Positions 28,312 to 38,253 of a stretch of DNA of 64,000 nucleotides are shown here, piece by piece. The notes below the pieces were generated by a model. The model ran no database searches and had not been told where the DNA came from. It saw only the letters and a list, made by a program, of their open reading frames with translations. Positions within the stretch are counted from its first letter, which is position 1. Each line of letters starts with the position of its first letter. Both the position numbers and the translations under genes were made by a program. The stretch comes from Thalassomonas viridans (GTDB taxonomy: Bacteria > Pseudomonadota > Gammaproteobacteria > Enterobacterales > Alteromonadaceae): contig NZ_CP059733.1 of NCBI RefSeq assembly GCF_000948985.2, positions 3,720,001-3,784,000 on the forward strand. The letters are read 5' to 3'.

Positions 28312-28680
28312 GTGGGACAAAAACTTGCGGTTGTGATCACAACCCCTCCATACAGTAACCTGGCGGCAACGGCACTGGATTATGTCGAAAGCGCCCTCCA
28401 AACCGGTATTGACGTTATCGGCGTCTTTTTTTATCAGGACGGCGTGTTACATGCGGATACCAATATCAGTATCGCCAGTGATGAATTCCAGGCGGCAGAG
28501 AAATGGCAACAATTGCACCAGAACTTTGCTCTGGCGCTTCACCTTTGTGTAACGGCTGCAGAAAAGCGCGGTCTGCGTGATGATATCTCTCCCACCAATA
28601 TCAATCCGGTGTTTACGGTTTCCGGACTCGGCGAACTGGTTGAACTCACCCATCAGGCAGACCGGGTGGTACAACTATGA
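28312..28680 (+). CDS. tusD: Sulfurtransferase complex subunit TusD
   Basis: 122 residues, GTG start. TusD is the sulfur-carrying subunit of the TusBCD complex that relays sulfur from TusA to TusE and MnmA for 2-thiouridine in tRNA. The acceptor Cys is in LALHLCVTAAEKRG. The DsrE fold motif ITTPPYSNLAATALDYVESAL is clear. The stop overlaps the tusC start by four bases. No strong ribosome-binding site is visible before the GTG, so the start is the least certain part. Confidence 0.95.
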   Translation: MGQKLAVVITTPPYSNLAATALDYVESALQTGIDVIGVFFYQDGVLHADTNISIASDEFQAAEKWQQLHQNFALALHLCVTAAEKRGLRDDISPTNINPVFTVSGLGELVELTHQADRVVQL

Positions 28681-29048
28681 ACCATCCAGAGCAGAAATCC
28701 GTCGCCGTTATTAATGCACATGCACCATTCTCATCCCCTAAAGGCAAAGATGCCCTGGATATCGCCTTGATTTTCGGCTCTTATGAGCAGGATATTGCCC
28801 TGTTCTTCCAGGGGGATGGCGTATATCAACTGACCGATAAACAAGACCCGGCACTCATCCAGCAAAAAGATTACCTGAAAACCTTTTCCGCCTTTGAGTT
28901 TTACGATATCGAACAGGTTTATGTCTGCGGCCGCTCCCTCAAGGAAAGACAGTTGCCCGGGCAATTTCATATCGACAATGTCACTGTTCTTGAACCGGCA
29001 CAGTTTGCCAAGAAGCTTGCCGATTTTCAGGTTATATTCAGGTTTTAA
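28677..29048 (+). CDS. tusC: Sulfurtransferase complex subunit TusC
   Basis: 123 residues, DsrF-like. Conserved SSPKGKDALDIALIFGSYEQDIALFFQGDGVYQL. It forms the core of TusBCD together with TusB and TusD and lacks the sulfur-relay Cys, as expected for the subunit. ATGA overlap with tusD couples translation. Confidence 0.95.
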   Translation: MNHPEQKSVAVINAHAPFSSPKGKDALDIALIFGSYEQDIALFFQGDGVYQLTDKQDPALIQQKDYLKTFSAFEFYDIEQVYVCGRSLKERQLPGQFHIDNVTVLEPAQFAKKLADFQVIFRF

Positions 29049-29061
29049 TCAGAGGTTTATG

Positions 29062-29355
29062 ATGTCCATTTTGCACCTGGTACGCAGTTCACAATTTCAA
29101 AGCACGGATTTTTTACAATGTGTTGAGGTTTTAACTCCGGGAGATCAGCTGGTCCTGCTCGATGACGCCTGTTATAACCTGCATCACCCATTGCTGATAC
29201 AGGCACAGGAAAAACTCTTGCCTCACAAAATCGCGGTAGTGGCCAGCCATGCGCAGGCCAGGGCTATCCCCTTACCCGAAACTATTACAGGAATTTCTAT
29301 GACAGAACTTGTCCACTTAACCTTTGACTACAACAGTGTGGTGACCTGGCAATGA
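29062..29355 (+). CDS. tusB: Sulfurtransferase complex subunit TusB
   Basis: 97 residues, DsrH-like ([24 protein letters not shown]). The frame is open further upstream into tusC, but the true start is one of two adjacent ATGs (29059 or 29062); AGAGG spacing favours 29062. Its stop overlaps the tusE start by four bases. Confidence 0.93.
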   Translation: MSILHLVRSSQFQSTDFLQCVEVLTPGDQLVLLDDACYNLHHPLLIQAQEKLLPHKIAVVASHAQARAIPLPETITGISMTELVHLTFDYNSVVTWQ

Positions 29356-29684
29356 GTATTGTTTTTGAAAATAAAACCATAGCCACAGACGAACAGGGCT
29401 ATCTATTGGCGCACCAGGACTGGAGCGAAGCCCTGGCCCCGGTATTAGCCGAGCAGGACGGCCTGGTATTAACCCCGGCCCACTGGGAAGTGATCCGCTT
29501 CGTACGTGAGTTTTACTTAACCTATAATACCTCACCGGCCATCCGCGCCCTGACCAAGGCGATGAAAGCCCAATTCGGTGAAGAGAAAGCCAACAGCCGC
29601 TATTTGTACCGCCTGTTTCCCGAGGGCCCGGCAAAGCAGGCAACAAAATATGCCGGTTTACCTAAACCGGCGCGTTGCATTTAG
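29352..29684 (+). CDS. tusE: Sulfur relay protein TusE (DsrC family)
   Basis: 110 residues, DsrC/TusE fold ([50 protein letters not shown]). The penultimate Cys in the C-terminal arm (KPARCI) is the sulfur acceptor, and [21 protein letters not shown] is family-typical. TusE passes persulfide sulfur from TusD to MnmA. Last gene of tusDCBE. Confidence 0.96.
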   Translation: MSIVFENKTIATDEQGYLLAHQDWSEALAPVLAEQDGLVLTPAHWEVIRFVREFYLTYNTSPAIRALTKAMKAQFGEEKANSRYLYRLFPEGPAKQATKYAGLPKPARCI

Positions 29685-29702
29685 CAGCAAATCTCGCAAA
29701 AA

Positions 29703-29736
29703 AAGCCCCCGGACCAAAGCCGGGGGCCAGATTTTT
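29703..29736. terminator. Bidirectional terminator between convergent genes
   Basis: GCCCCCGG / CCGGGGGC stem with a seven-base loop. On the minus strand it is followed by seven Ts (ends the AraC-type gene); on the plus strand by CAGATTTTT (ends tusE). Confidence 0.9.
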
Positions 29737-29742
29737 AAAAAC

Positions 29743-30705
29743 CTAAGCGCTTTTCACCATTTGGCTGGAAAAGGTGGAGCGGTACTCCGTAGGCGAAATT
29801 CCCATATTATTGCGGAAATTATTACGAAAGTTCACCGCACTGCCAAAACCGGAAACTCCCGCGATTTCTTCGATACAAAGCTCCCCGCCTTCAAGATAAC
29901 TGATGGCCAGGGATAAGCGTTTTGCCGTCAGCCACTCCTTGGGACTTTGGTTAAAAGAAGCACGGAACTGACGGTCGAAACTTCTCCGGGACATAAATGC
30001 CTTATTGGCTAATTGATCCAGGCTGTCAATTTTACTCAGGTTCTTCTCCGCCCATTCCATGGCAAGCAGCAACCTTTTAATGCCCTTGGCATTGGAAGAC
30101 TTGGTCAATTTCGGCGGATTTTTTAGCTGGATGGCCGGCACCGACAGTATTTTTGCCACCTTAGTTGCAGTCACCTGGTCAAAGTCCAGGCTGATCAAAT
30201 GTATCCCCAGCTTTAATGCCGCCACAGACGAAGGAGCACAATAAATATTGTCTTCACCGCTAAATAACATTTCGGCATTGAAGTTTACCGCCGGATATTG
30301 TGCCAGCTGCTCATCAACATAGCGCGGGTCAGTGGCAACGGTTTTCCCGTCTAACAAACCGGTTTTCGCCAGCAGCTCTATGCCCGTCCCGAGAGCGATC
30401 AGTCTTTTACCGCTTTGGTATAAGGCTGTGATCAAGTCCAGCAACGGCTGCTCTTCGACACATAAAGGCAGGATGGCATCAGAGATCAGTATTGAGTCCC
30501 GCTCAAACAAACTCTGCCTGGCACTGGAGTCTTCACCGAGACAAGCAGTCCACAACTGCACATCAGCATCATACCAGTTAGCAACATTGGCAATATTATT
30601 GCTAAACAGTTCATAGGCACAACCGAGACTGAACGAAGGCTTTTCGTTATAAGAGAGGAAAGTAATACTAGGCCTGCGGCTAGTGTAAGGTTCTAAATTA
30701 GACAT
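29743..30705 (-). CDS. GlxA-type AraC family transcriptional regulator
   Basis: 320 residues. The N-terminal 190 residues resemble the DJ-1/PfpI-like domain of GlxA regulators (ITFLSYNEKPSFSLGCAYELF; RLIALGTGIELLAKTGLLDGK; VATDPRYVDEQLAQYP), but the usual nucleophilic Cys is not evident, suggesting ligand binding rather than catalysis. The C-terminal AraC double helix-turn-helix is strong (LDQLANKAFMSRRSFDRQFRASF; IEEIAGVSGFGSAVNFRNNFR). No adjacent target operon is evident. Confidence 0.9.
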   Translation of the reverse strand: MSNLEPYTSRRPSITFLSYNEKPSFSLGCAYELFSNNIANVANWYDADVQLWTACLGEDSSARQSLFERDSILISDAILPLCVEEQPLLDLITALYQSGKRLIALGTGIELLAKTGLLDGKTVATDPRYVDEQLAQYPAVNFNAEMLFSGEDNIYCAPSSVAALKLGIHLISLDFDQVTATKVAKILSVPAIQLKNPPKLTKSSNAKGIKRLLLAMEWAEKNLSKIDSLDQLANKAFMSRRSFDRQFRASFNQSPKEWLTAKRLSLAISYLEGGELCIEEIAGVSGFGSAVNFRNNFRNNMGISPTEYRSTFSSQMVKSA

Positions 30706-31165
30706 TAAAACTCCCTTTTAATACATAAGGTTACATCCATTTGTAACCGGTTTTTTCATGATAATACAATGAATAAATCAGTATTATTGGCTTATTTTTT
30801 ACTTACGCCTATCTATGCTTGTCAGCCCGGATAAGCGGCTAAAGATCCCTTCTTTAACGGCTCAATTTTAACACCTAGGTAAAAAATATACTACTAAGCT
30901 ATCACGGTTAAAAAGCATTTTAAAGGCAGGTGATGACTCTGGCTCAAAAGCGTTTATGGCTTATTATTAACGTTATAGTAAACAAAAATCAACAATAAGA
31001 CGAAAGATCCCGACAACTTTTTCCTAAATTACCGCCATGAGCCAGAAGTTGAAATCAATGAATTCATTTACGGGGAAAATAACGACAACTTTAACACTAT
31101 CGATAAGCTAATTCAGGCAGGAAGCGAATGCCCCCTGCCCTGTTATTTTGATAATACCTGCGTAA
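30706..31165. other. Intergenic region with a startless ORF remnant
   Basis: 460 bases upstream of the AraC-type gene. The left part is AT-rich and probably holds that gene's promoter. The right part (30982-31176, plus strand) is an open frame of 64 codons with coding-like composition (EPEVEINEFIYGENNDNFNT...) ending in TGA, but it has no ATG, GTG or TTG, so it may be the 3' remnant of a lost gene. Confidence 0.35.
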
Positions 31166-31381
31166 TTATACTTTGATATTAATGCTTTGCCCGACACCGG
31201 GTGCGGCAGCCGGCGCAGCACTTTGTGCGGTAGAATTAACTAAGGTATTAACCATATGCCCTTCCAGCTCCTGCTGGCTTTTGGCAAGGGAAGCCACCTT
31301 GGCTTCTGTTTTTGCCTCAGTCACGGAATTGGTCATATTTGTCTGCAATGCAGGGCTAGCTCCATTGATGGATATCGACAT
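31166..31381 (-). CDS. YjfB-like small protein (putative motility protein family)
   Basis: 71 residues from the ATG at 31381, chosen because AAGGAG lies six bases before it; the open frame begins at 31408 but lacks such a site. The sequence is Ala/Ser/Gln-rich (VASLAKSQQELEGHMVNTLVNSTAQSAA) and ends in GQSINIKV, similar to the C-terminal G-x-x-I-D/N-V motif of YjfB proteins. Function of that family is unproven. Moderately confident in the family, high confidence that it is a gene. Confidence 0.65.
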   Translation of the reverse strand: MSISINGASPALQTNMTNSVTEAKTEAKVASLAKSQQELEGHMVNTLVNSTAQSAAPAAAPGVGQSINIKV

Positions 31382-31604
31382 AGTTTCTCCTTGGCCTAAC
31401 AGCGTCAAAAAAGATATTCACCTCATTATCGGCCGGGGAAAAATATTCTTAAACTTTTTTTGCGATTTTTTAGTCTGGACGACTCTTTCAGCAAAACAAA
31501 GCCGGAAGATAACAACAAAGCCCGGCCTATGCGGCTGCCGTCGATATAGTTTTAACCACGCTATTTTGACGGTTCCATGTCATTCCCTTTACCCTGAACA
31601 TAAC

Positions 31605-31703
31605 CATTCCTGAGCTTCCATGCTCTTATGGCATACCGCTCATCCTGACCATCGCCATTCCTGAACTTCCATGCTCTTATGGCATACCGCTCATCCTGAC
31701 CAT
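31605..31703. repeat. Two-copy 51-bp tandem repeat
   Basis: CATTCCTGAGCTTCCATGCT begins at 31605 and recurs with one change at 31656, a period of 51 bp. The second copy runs into the terminator of the GAPDH gene. A weaker partial match to the unit lies just upstream (CATTCCCTTTACCCTGAAC). Confidence 0.88.
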
Positions 31704-31731
31704 AAAAAAAGGCGCCAAAAGCGCCTTTTAT
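31703..31731 (-). terminator. Rho-independent terminator of the long-form GAPDH gene
   Basis: AAGGCGC-TTTT-GGCGCCTT on the minus strand followed by a T7 run, 18 bases after the stop codon. Confidence 0.9.
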
Positions 31732-31748
31732 AAACAGAAATAAAATTT

Positions 31749-33197
31749 TTATTTCATAGGTAAAGTCGGTACATAAATACCGGCCATTTCATGCATTACC
31801 CGTACAACCTGGCAGCTGTAACCGAATTCATTGTCGTACCAAACGTATAATACCGCCCGGTCTTCATCAACTATGGTTGCCTGCGAGTCAACAACACCGG
31901 CATAACGGGAGCCTACCAGGTCAGTAGAAACGATTTCGCTGGAAGCAGTGTAATCCACCTGATTTTGCATATCTGAAGCTAAGGAGATATAACGCAGGTA
32001 ATCGTTTAAACCTTCTTTATCCGTCGCCTCTTTCAGGTTCAGGTTCATGATCGCCATAGAAACGTTCGGGGTAGGCACGCGGATAGCGTTACCGGTTAAC
32101 AGACCTTTCAGTTCAGGCAAGGCTTTTGATACCGCCTTGGCCGCACCTGTAGTACTGATCACCATATTCAGTGGTGCACTACGGCCACGTCTTGGCGCTT
32201 TATGGTAGTTATCGATCAGGTTTTGGTCATTGGTATAAGAGTGGATGGTTTCTACGTGACCGTTACGGATACCAAACTTGTCATTCACCGCTTTTAATAC
32301 CGGAGTAATGGCATTGGTGGTACAGCTGGCGGCTGAAACGATTCTGTCTTCAGGCAAGATCATGTCATGGTTAACACCATAAACAATGTTCTTGATATCA
32401 TCTTTGGCCGGTGCCGTCAGCAGGACTTTTGACACGCCTTTAGACTGCAGGTGCTGGCCCAAACCTTCTCTGTCACTCCAGATACCGGTGTTGTCAACCA
32501 CTAAGGCATTATTGATACCATACTCAGTGTAATCAATCTCGGCCGGAGATTTGGCATATATCACTTTGATAAAGGCGCCGTTGGCTTTAATAACATTGTT
32601 TTCTTTATCTATGGTGATGCTGCCGTTAAAGGCGCCATGTACCGAATCGCGGCGTAACAAGCTGGCACGTTTTTCCAGATCGTCTTCTTTACCCGGACGA
32701 ATCACGATGGCGCGTAGGTTCATCTTGGCGCTTGGACCGGCACGTTCGATCAACAGGCGGGCCAATAAACGTCCAATACGACCAAAACCGTAAAGCACTA
32801 CGTCTTGTACCTGCTGCTCTTCGGCGCCTTTGGCGATATCCGCTAATTCTTTTTCAAGATATTGTTCAATCGACAGACCGTTGGCGCCGCCACAGAATAA
32901 ATAGCGGTAGGCCAGTTTACCGACATCGATACGCGCCGGCGATAATTGCATCTTGCTTAATGCTTCAACAAAGGGGAAACTTTCACGTAAACGTAATTTG
33001 CTTTCTTCGTGTAAAGCCACAGATTTGTGTGCCTTGATAATATCGATAGCGGAAGCATTTACCAGCGGGCGACCATAAACCGATATTTCTATGCCTTTAT
33101 TTCTAAAGAGTTGCCCGATCATGGGCTGCATATTTTCAGCAAATGTTTGACGTTCTTGCCAGCTAGTCTGATATTTTTCCTCAAGATGAGAAGTCAT
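31749..33197 (-). CDS. Glyceraldehyde-3-phosphate dehydrogenase, long-form paralog
   Basis: 482 residues, about 140 longer than GapA because of an N-terminal helical extension (residues 1-125) found in a GAPDH subgroup of Vibrio, Shewanella and relatives. The NAD-binding motif is VLYGFGRIGRLLARLL; the catalytic Cys is in SAASCTTNAITPV; catalytic His and phosphate residues lie in HSYTNDQN and RGRSAPLNM. It interconverts glyceraldehyde-3-phosphate and 1,3-bisphosphoglycerate. The window also encodes a canonical GapA (36111-37133), so flux direction or cofactor may be divided between them (inference). AAAGG precedes the ATG. Confidence 0.94.
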   Translation of the reverse strand: MTSHLEEKYQTSWQERQTFAENMQPMIGQLFRNKGIEISVYGRPLVNASAIDIIKAHKSVALHEESKLRLRESFPFVEALSKMQLSPARIDVGKLAYRYLFCGGANGLSIEQYLEKELADIAKGAEEQQVQDVVLYGFGRIGRLLARLLIERAGPSAKMNLRAIVIRPGKEDDLEKRASLLRRDSVHGAFNGSITIDKENNVIKANGAFIKVIYAKSPAEIDYTEYGINNALVVDNTGIWSDREGLGQHLQSKGVSKVLLTAPAKDDIKNIVYGVNHDMILPEDRIVSAASCTTNAITPVLKAVNDKFGIRNGHVETIHSYTNDQNLIDNYHKAPRRGRSAPLNMVISTTGAAKAVSKALPELKGLLTGNAIRVPTPNVSMAIMNLNLKEATDKEGLNDYLRYISLASDMQNQVDYTASSEIVSTDLVGSRYAGVVDSQATIVDEDRAVLYVWYDNEFGYSCQVVRVMHEMAGIYVPTLPMK

Positions 33198-33388
33198 TGC
33201 ATAAACCTTTTTATTTCAGTCGATTGAACGATAGTCTATTATCAATAAAGTTAATATAATATAGAGGCACTAGCGATTATCATGGGAATAATGCTAGTGG
33301 AACCTTAAAAGCGGCGCCTATTGTAATCGAGTATGAAAGCTTACGCCACAGGTTACAGAATTATTTATCTCTTTATATTGGAAAAAGA

Positions 33389-34195
33389 ATGAAATTACAC
33401 TTATTAGCTGCAATTAGCGCTTTCACCTTATCCGCCTGCGATAAGGGCCCTAATTTAGCTCAAGTATGTGATTCTCACCCCTTGATTTGTCAGGAGTTTA
33501 AGGAAGATAACTGGTGTAAAAAGGAACGTACCCAAACAATTTTTGCCGGTGCAGATTTACAGGACGAGCCCAGCGACCAGCATAAATATAATTTATTGAT
33601 CGCCTATGAAAACTACGCGGAATGCGTCAGTTTTGCCTCGCAAATAGAGCATATAAAATTAAAAGAAAAGAAAACCCGCAGAATTAACAATTACATCAAG
33701 GCCAAGGAAAGAATTGAACAACTTTCCGAGGAAACCGCCACTTCCGAGCACCCCCAGCTGCTGTATTTTCACTGGACCCGGTACTTAAACGAACGCTCGC
33801 TGGAGAAATTCCTGAAACTTGAAGGCAGTCCGGAGCTGGAAACCCCGGCATCGCAGTTAAATTTAGCCACCTATTACGCCAAGCGGGATCCCGATAAAAC
33901 CCTGAAGTTGTTATTTCACGCCCTGGAGCTGTACCAGGCCGGCGACGAGATAGATAGTGAAATATTCAAATCCCTGACCACTATCTTTACCGATAAAAAA
34001 GAGTATAAGCAAGCTTATATCTGGTTGAAGATCATGAGGCTCTATGATCCTGACGATACAGATCTGACAGAAAAATCGCTGAAAAACTACCAGGAAGCCT
34101 TCCAGCTCGACAGTGATTTTCTCGATCAGGTGGCCGACACTACCCTAGATAAGATCAGGGCCGGAGAGTTTCACTCTCCTAACCTCAAAGGCTAG
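33389..34195 (+). CDS. DUF2989-like lipoprotein
   Basis: 268 residues. Signal peptide with lipobox LSAC and Cys at residue 17; Asp at the +2 position would favour the inner membrane by the Lol rule known from enterobacteria. The mature protein has an N-terminal Cys-rich portion (LAQVCDSHPLICQEFKEDNWCKKER) and helical repeats resembling TPRs (YYAKRDPDKTLKLLFHALELYQ; KEYKQAYIWLKIMRLYDPDD). This matches the DUF2989 lipoproteins of Alteromonadales and Vibrio; function unknown. Confidence 0.85.
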   Translation: MKLHLLAAISAFTLSACDKGPNLAQVCDSHPLICQEFKEDNWCKKERTQTIFAGADLQDEPSDQHKYNLLIAYENYAECVSFASQIEHIKLKEKKTRRINNYIKAKERIEQLSEETATSEHPQLLYFHWTRYLNERSLEKFLKLEGSPELETPASQLNLATYYAKRDPDKTLKLLFHALELYQAGDEIDSEIFKSLTTIFTDKKEYKQAYIWLKIMRLYDPDDTDLTEKSLKNYQEAFQLDSDFLDQVADTTLDKIRAGEFHSPNLKG

Positions 34196-34255
34196 GTATA
34201 AGACTTGTTATTGCCTGTGCTCATAGGTTAACCGTACACCTGTTAGCTTTATATA

Positions 34256-34291
34256 GCAAAAAGGCACTTAACTCAGTTAAGTGCCTTTTGC
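34256..34291. terminator. Bidirectional terminator between convergent genes
   Basis: Near-perfect palindrome: GGCACTTAAC-TCA-GTTAAGTGCC flanked by A and T runs on both sides, serving the lipoprotein gene and gnd. Confidence 0.9.
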
Positions 34292-34320
34292 CAACATAGC
34301 CTGATAACTTTATCTACGCC

Positions 34321-35862
34321 TTATTTTTGTACCGGCGGTATTTCCACGGTTTGACGCTCAGGGGATGACCACTGTACATGGTATTTTTTCCCTGCAGGCT
34401 TATCGACCCGTTCAAAGGTATGGGCGCCAAAGAAATCCCTCTGTCCCTGAAGTAAATTGGCCGGCAAAACCTCCGCCCGCATAGAATCATAATAAGATAG
34501 TGCCGACGACAGCGCCCCGACAGGAATGCCGAGCAAAGTGGCTTCCGCTACGGCTTTACGCCAGTTGCCCTGGTGCGCATTTAACTGACCGGCAAAAAAA
34601 TCATCCAGCAGCAGGTTTTCCAGATCTTCATTGCGTTGAAATGCTTCGGTGATCGGCTGCAGGAACACCGCGCGGATAATACAGCCGGCACGCCAGATTT
34701 TGGCAATGCTGGCAAAGTTTAAGCTCCAGTTATGCTCTTTCGCCGCCAGTTTCATTAGTTGGAAGCCCTGAGCATAAACACAAATTTTAGCGCTGTAGAT
34801 AGCATCGTGCAGACGGTCGATAAAGTCAGCCTGCTCTTGCGGCGTAAAGCTTGCTGCAGCAGGCCCGGTTAACTGTTTTGCCGCCTGTACGCGGAAATCT
34901 TTAAAAGAAGAAATGGAGCGGGCATACACCGCCTGCGAGATGGTCGGCGCCGGACAACCCACTTCCAGGCTGCTGACAGCGGTCCATAATCCCGTGCCCT
35001 TTTGCCCGGCTTTATCCAGGATCAGGTCTACCAGGGAAGTGCCGGTATCCGAAGATTTCTGACGCAAGACTTCTACCGTGATTTCCATCAGATAGCTGTC
35101 CAAAGGCCCCTGGTGCCACTTTTCAAAAATATCGGCAATTTCATCTGTGGATAACCCCAGGCCGGAGCGCAGAATATGGTAGGCTTCACCTATGATCTGC
35201 ATATCCGCATATTCGATGCCGTTATGGACCATTTTTACATAATGTCCGGCGCCGGCAGGACCAATATAGGCTGCGCAGGGATCGCCGGTATTTACTACTT
35301 CACCTGGCCTGGTGCGCTCAAGCGGTTTACCGGTTTCTGGGTCAACCTTAGCGGATATCGCTTCCCAGATAGGCTTTATCCGGGTCCACGCATAGGCTGA
35401 GCCGCTCGGCATCAAAGCAGGCCCGAAACGCGCCCCCACTTCCCCGCCGGAAACCGCTGAAGAGAAGAGGATAAAGTTATTTTTATACTTTTTCTCACGG
35501 GCTACGGTATCCATCCATAAACTGTTACCGGTATCAATCACGATATCATCGGCGCCGATACCGGCACCGATCAGATTTTCGCAAACTTGGTCAACGGGAG
35601 CGCCGGCGGGTACGGATAAGACAATAAGATGGGGAGGTTTTAGCTGGGATAAGAGTTCGGTATAAGAAGAGCAACCGTGAACCCGGGGGGTATCTGAGTT
35701 ATTTTCTTGTTGGTCCTGTAAAATAACATCATTTACCTTTTCACTGCTTAAATCAAACGCTGCTATTTTATAACCATTATCCGCCAGGTTAAGGACCAGA
35801 TTCTTGCCCATTACACCCAGGCCTATAAAGCCTATGTCACACAAAACCTTATCTCGTGTCAT
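34321..35862 (-). CDS. gnd: 6-phosphogluconate dehydrogenase (decarboxylating)
   Basis: 513 residues. Oxidises 6-phosphogluconate to ribulose-5-phosphate with NADP reduction (pentose phosphate pathway). Dinucleotide fold GFIGLGVMGKNLVLNLADNGY; substrate and catalytic blocks VSGGEVGARFGPALMPSG, GAGHYVKMVHNGIEYADMQ, and DKAGQKGTGLWTAVSS. The frame begins at 35934, but the first 24 residues do not fit the family, and the ATG at 35862 places the Rossmann motif at the usual distance. The site before it (TTGGAA) is modest, so the start is not certain. It convergently faces the lipoprotein gene. Confidence 0.94.
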   Translation of the reverse strand: MTRDKVLCDIGFIGLGVMGKNLVLNLADNGYKIAAFDLSSEKVNDVILQDQQENNSDTPRVHGCSSYTELLSQLKPPHLIVLSVPAGAPVDQVCENLIGAGIGADDIVIDTGNSLWMDTVAREKKYKNNFILFSSAVSGGEVGARFGPALMPSGSAYAWTRIKPIWEAISAKVDPETGKPLERTRPGEVVNTGDPCAAYIGPAGAGHYVKMVHNGIEYADMQIIGEAYHILRSGLGLSTDEIADIFEKWHQGPLDSYLMEITVEVLRQKSSDTGTSLVDLILDKAGQKGTGLWTAVSSLEVGCPAPTISQAVYARSISSFKDFRVQAAKQLTGPAAASFTPQEQADFIDRLHDAIYSAKICVYAQGFQLMKLAAKEHNWSLNFASIAKIWRAGCIIRAVFLQPITEAFQRNEDLENLLLDDFFAGQLNAHQGNWRKAVAEATLLGIPVGALSSALSYYDSMRAEVLPANLLQGQRDFFGAHTFERVDKPAGKKYHVQWSSPERQTVEIPPVQK

Positions 35863-36072
35863 CAATTTATTCCAACTGTGAAGATGAAGAAGCCAGGGGC
35901 TCCGATTTAAATTGAGCGTCATTGTAACACGCAAAATGGTGTAAATCCTACAAAATTACCGCTACAAAGCCGATGAAATGCCTATAATATAGTAATCATA
36001 CGTAATAAATGCTTAAAAATTGATTTAAAACCAGGTAAAGGTGATCTTTTACTTGCAGTTTCCGAAAAATGA

Positions 36073-37133
<1,061 letters not shown>

Positions 37134-37241
37134 GCCGTTAGCTTAGCTGGTGGCCCGGTAAATAAAAGCAGGAATAAAATGCGCTCATAATGTCGTATAA
37201 GCATCCTGATGTGTTGTCATCGCCAGCGTAGCAAGCAATCT

Positions 37242-37274
37242 AAAACCAGCGGTCTCAGGTCTGCTGGTTTTTTA
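37242..37274 (+). terminator. Rho-independent terminator of gapA
   Basis: AAACCAGC / GCTGGTTT stem with a 12-base loop, followed by TTT ATT; 109 bases after gapA. Confidence 0.85.
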
Positions 37275-37561
37275 TTATCCGGACATTAATGTGCTCAGAC
37301 CAACCCCTCCGCAAATAATTCTAAGACTTGTCGCACTATCAGGGGTGTAAAAATACTACATAAACAGCCAGCTGCTATTTTACTGCATACGACCAGGATC
37401 AGCCTGCAAGCCCTGCTCTCTTCCCTAAAACAACAGCTCCTGTTACTACACCTAAGTCCGGTATTGAACCAATAACAACAGCCCCGCAACTTTAGCTGGA
37501 AGATCCCAGCAAAAAACAGCCTCCGCCATATAACAAAAATAAACGCCCAAATTGCAGGTAT

Positions 37562-37589
37562 AAAAAAACCAGGCCAAGCCTGGTTTTTC
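37562..37589 (-). terminator. Rho-independent terminator of the zwf-eda operon
   Basis: AAAACCAGG-CTTGG-CCTGGTTTT read on the minus strand, followed by a T7 run, 17 bases after eda. Confidence 0.9.
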
Positions 37590-37605
37590 AACGTTAATTA
37601 TACTG

Positions 37606-38253
37606 CTATTTTACGTGGTTAAGCGCCTGGGTAGCAAGATCTGTGATCGCGGCCCAGTTCTTTTGCTCAACGATATCATCGGTTACCAGCCAGGAGCCGC
37701 CGCAACAGGCAACATTAGGCAAGGCCAGATAATCGCGGACATTGCTCAAATTGATACCTCCGGTGGGACAAAAACGGATATCCGGGAAAGGACCGCCGAT
37801 CGACTTTATCGCCTTGACCCCGCCGGAAGCCTCCGCCGGGAAGAATTTCAGGTGATCGTAGCCTAAATCTATGGCATCCATCATTTCAGAAATCGAAGAA
37901 ATACCGGGAATTAAGGCAATATCCCCTTCATTGCCCGCTTTTAGTAAATCTTTGGTCAGCCCCGGGCTGATAGCAAATTTTGCCCCGGCATCGGCACAGC
38001 GCTGCAGCATTTCACGGTTGGTCACAGTACCTGCACCGACAACCGCTTCCGGCAATTCTCTGGCGATAGTTTCAATCACCTCAAGTGCCGACGGCGTTCG
38101 CAAAGTCACTTCCAGCACCTTAATGCCTGAAGCCAGCAGGGCCCTGGCTATCGGCAAGGCATCTTCCACATCTTTAATCACAAGCACAGGCACTATAGGG
38201 CCCATGGCAAAAAGCTCTTTTGGCGAAATTTGCCAATTTTTTGATACCGTCAT
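37606..38253 (-). CDS. eda: KDPG aldolase (2-keto-4-hydroxyglutarate aldolase)
   Basis: 215 residues. Splits 2-keto-3-deoxy-6-phosphogluconate into pyruvate and glyceraldehyde-3-phosphate, the last Entner-Doudoroff step. Schiff-base Lys in HLKFFPAEASGGVKAI; catalytic Glu in KVLEVTLRTPSALE; phosphate loop FCPTGGI. Its ATG overlaps the end of glk by four bases. Last gene of the operon. Confidence 0.97.
   Translation of the reverse strand: MTVSKNWQISPKELFAMGPIVPVLVIKDVEDALPIARALLASGIKVLEVTLRTPSALEVIETIARELPEAVVGAGTVTNREMLQRCADAGAKFAISPGLTKDLLKAGNEGDIALIPGISSISEMMDAIDLGYDHLKFFPAEASGGVKAIKSIGGPFPDIRFCPTGGINLSNVRDYLALPNVACCGGSWLVTDDIVEQKNWAAITDLATQALNHVK

Noticed and set aside
35940..35952. TGTAAATCCTACA upstream of gnd considered as a HexR site
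   Set aside because: Half-sites are two bases too close for the 15-bp HexR operator; kept out of the feature list.
37295..37591. 98-codon minus-strand frame between gapA and eda
   Set aside because: It overlaps the operon terminator, has no ribosome-binding site and an odd Cys/Trp/Arg-rich composition; chance frame.
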